A stretch of DNA of 18,682 nucleotides from Saccoglossus kowalevskii (Eukaryota; Hemichordata; Enteropneusta; Harrimaniidae): the NCBI RefSeq assembly GCF_000003605.2, contig NW_003109993.1, positions 12,390 through 31,071 on the forward strand, in the 5' to 3' direction. Positions 17,769-18,682 of the stretch are shown in pieces. The first letter of the stretch is position 1, and the number at the start of each line of letters is the position of its first letter. The notes beneath the pieces are model-generated. The model made no database searches. It was given only the letters and a program-made list of their open reading frames with translations, and was not told the DNA's origin. The position numbers and the translations under genes were made by a program.

Positions 17769-18682
17769 CTGTATAGAACAAGTAAATCCAATATATTTCA
17801 GATAAACCAAACTAACGACACAACACAGCAACTAAAATAAATATAACACTTTAATTTTGAGTATGCAGTATTTTTACAAAATGAGCAACAGGTTCCCTAT
17901 ATTTCGCCGATTTTTGTTCCTAATTAGGTAAGTCTTTTATTATTTGTAACTGACACATGTCTCCATAATTGGAATTTTGTTTCGCAAACTGTCCGATTTA
18001 CCCGTCCTCTTCGGAAATTGTCCCGTTTCTTTATTACAGCCTGTCTGAATTTACTCTTCAATGATGCAGTGTCAGATGGCAAATCCTTTTTATTAAAAAA
18101 AAGTAATATTTTATCAGTGGCAAGAGCTATGACTCAAACAATGTTTTGTTTGAACTGTTGGGCTGTTAAGTAGCTATCAACTGTCAAAATGACACACGCA
18201 TTGTATCAGACGCGTCGTATAGATCCGAGTAGTTTTTTTTTCTGAACTGATTATCGTCCAAAATAAATCACCTTCACAAAAGGAGTTACGTAACACGCAG
18301 CAACCAGAATGGGATTAGTAAAAAAAATCAGCAAAAACTGGCAAAATGATAATTATATTCATATTCATAGATTCTTACGCATATAAATATCAGTAAATTA
18401 GTAAATGCCCTATTGTGAAACGTAACTTTCTAACACACGGTTCAGTATGGGAGTTTGCATGGTGATAAAACCCAAAAATACATTACATGGTCAACGCATA
18501 ACAGTTGTGTACTTTTACATACGATCAACAAATAATTAACTATGTAACTGACCTTCGTCCGGGCAATATATTTGATAACAATTTGTGCTTAATAGATACC
18601 AGGAACACTGGACGTCAGAGCAGATACACAGAATGCATGTAATATGTTGATGTCTGTGTAACATATATATATATATATATAT
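17769..18682 (-). other. upstream region of the channel gene, probable 5'-UTR intron
   Basis: On the minus strand the ATG is preceded directly by TTTACTTGTTCTATACAG, a good acceptor. The region next to the start is therefore probably intron, and the first, untranslated exon lies further upstream here or beyond the window. No TATA-like promoter could be assigned with confidence. The plus-strand frame at 17881-17930 was considered and rejected. Confidence 0.4.
18663..18682. repeat. (AT)n microsatellite at the window edge
   Basis: Ten AT units run to the last base of the window. The true length is unknown. Confidence 0.9.

Noticed and set aside
17881-18060. Plus-strand mini-gene: ATGAGC..., donor TTAG|gtaagt, acceptor TTATTACAG
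   Set aside because: The joined frame stops after about 23 codons and has no recognisable content. The splice-like signals are probably chance.
1-18682. CRISPR arrays, operons, tRNA or rRNA genes
   Set aside because: No regularly spaced repeats and no recognisable tRNA or rRNA sequence were seen, and the intron-split gene shows that this is animal DNA.

Overview
The window is AT-rich, intron-containing animal DNA. It holds one large gene on the minus strand, the decayed 3' part of a mariner transposon at the left edge, and long non-coding stretches. The intron-split gene (GT-AG boundaries), the channel family and the mariner relic point to an invertebrate animal. A marine lophotrochozoan or similar bilaterian is plausible, but the sequence alone does not fix the taxon.

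Layout on the + strand: 3-439 is the mariner relic with its right terminal inverted repeat. 440-4174 is non-coding flank, with a possible regulatory cluster at about 3450-3640. 4175-17768 is the minus-strand gene, which I reassembled as 20 coding exons. Exon phases chain without a break and the coding length is 2619 nt, giving 872 codons plus a stop. 17769-18682 is upstream sequence that probably carries a 5'-UTR intron and ends in an (AT)n run.

The gene encodes a DEG/ENaC (ASIC/degenerin-type) sodium channel subunit. It has a cytoplasmic N-terminus with the His-Gly gating motif, TM1, a cysteine-rich extracellular domain, TM2 with a G-F-S selectivity filter, and a short basic tail. All 14 cysteines that form the seven disulfides of ASIC1 are present. 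What is unusual is an insert of about 372 residues, placed just after the first post-TM1 strand (FPGISICN). It holds nine LDL-receptor class A (LDLa) modules encoded by ten consecutive exons, and every one of these exons is symmetrical in phase 1-1. Seven modules have the usual six cysteines. The last two have only four and are separated by a 30-nt Thr/Pro/Ser linker exon. Removing the array leaves an in-frame subunit of 500 residues, close to ordinary ASIC size. The locus therefore looks like a DEG/ENaC channel that gained an LDLa ectodomain by phase-1 exon shuffling, and it could produce many in-frame variants by exon skipping.

No other gene can be supported with confidence. A possible unrelated terminal exon (2216-2368, minus), an inverted-repeat element in intron 19, X-box-like sites in intron 4 and a retroposon-like tail in intron 7 are recorded at low confidence.
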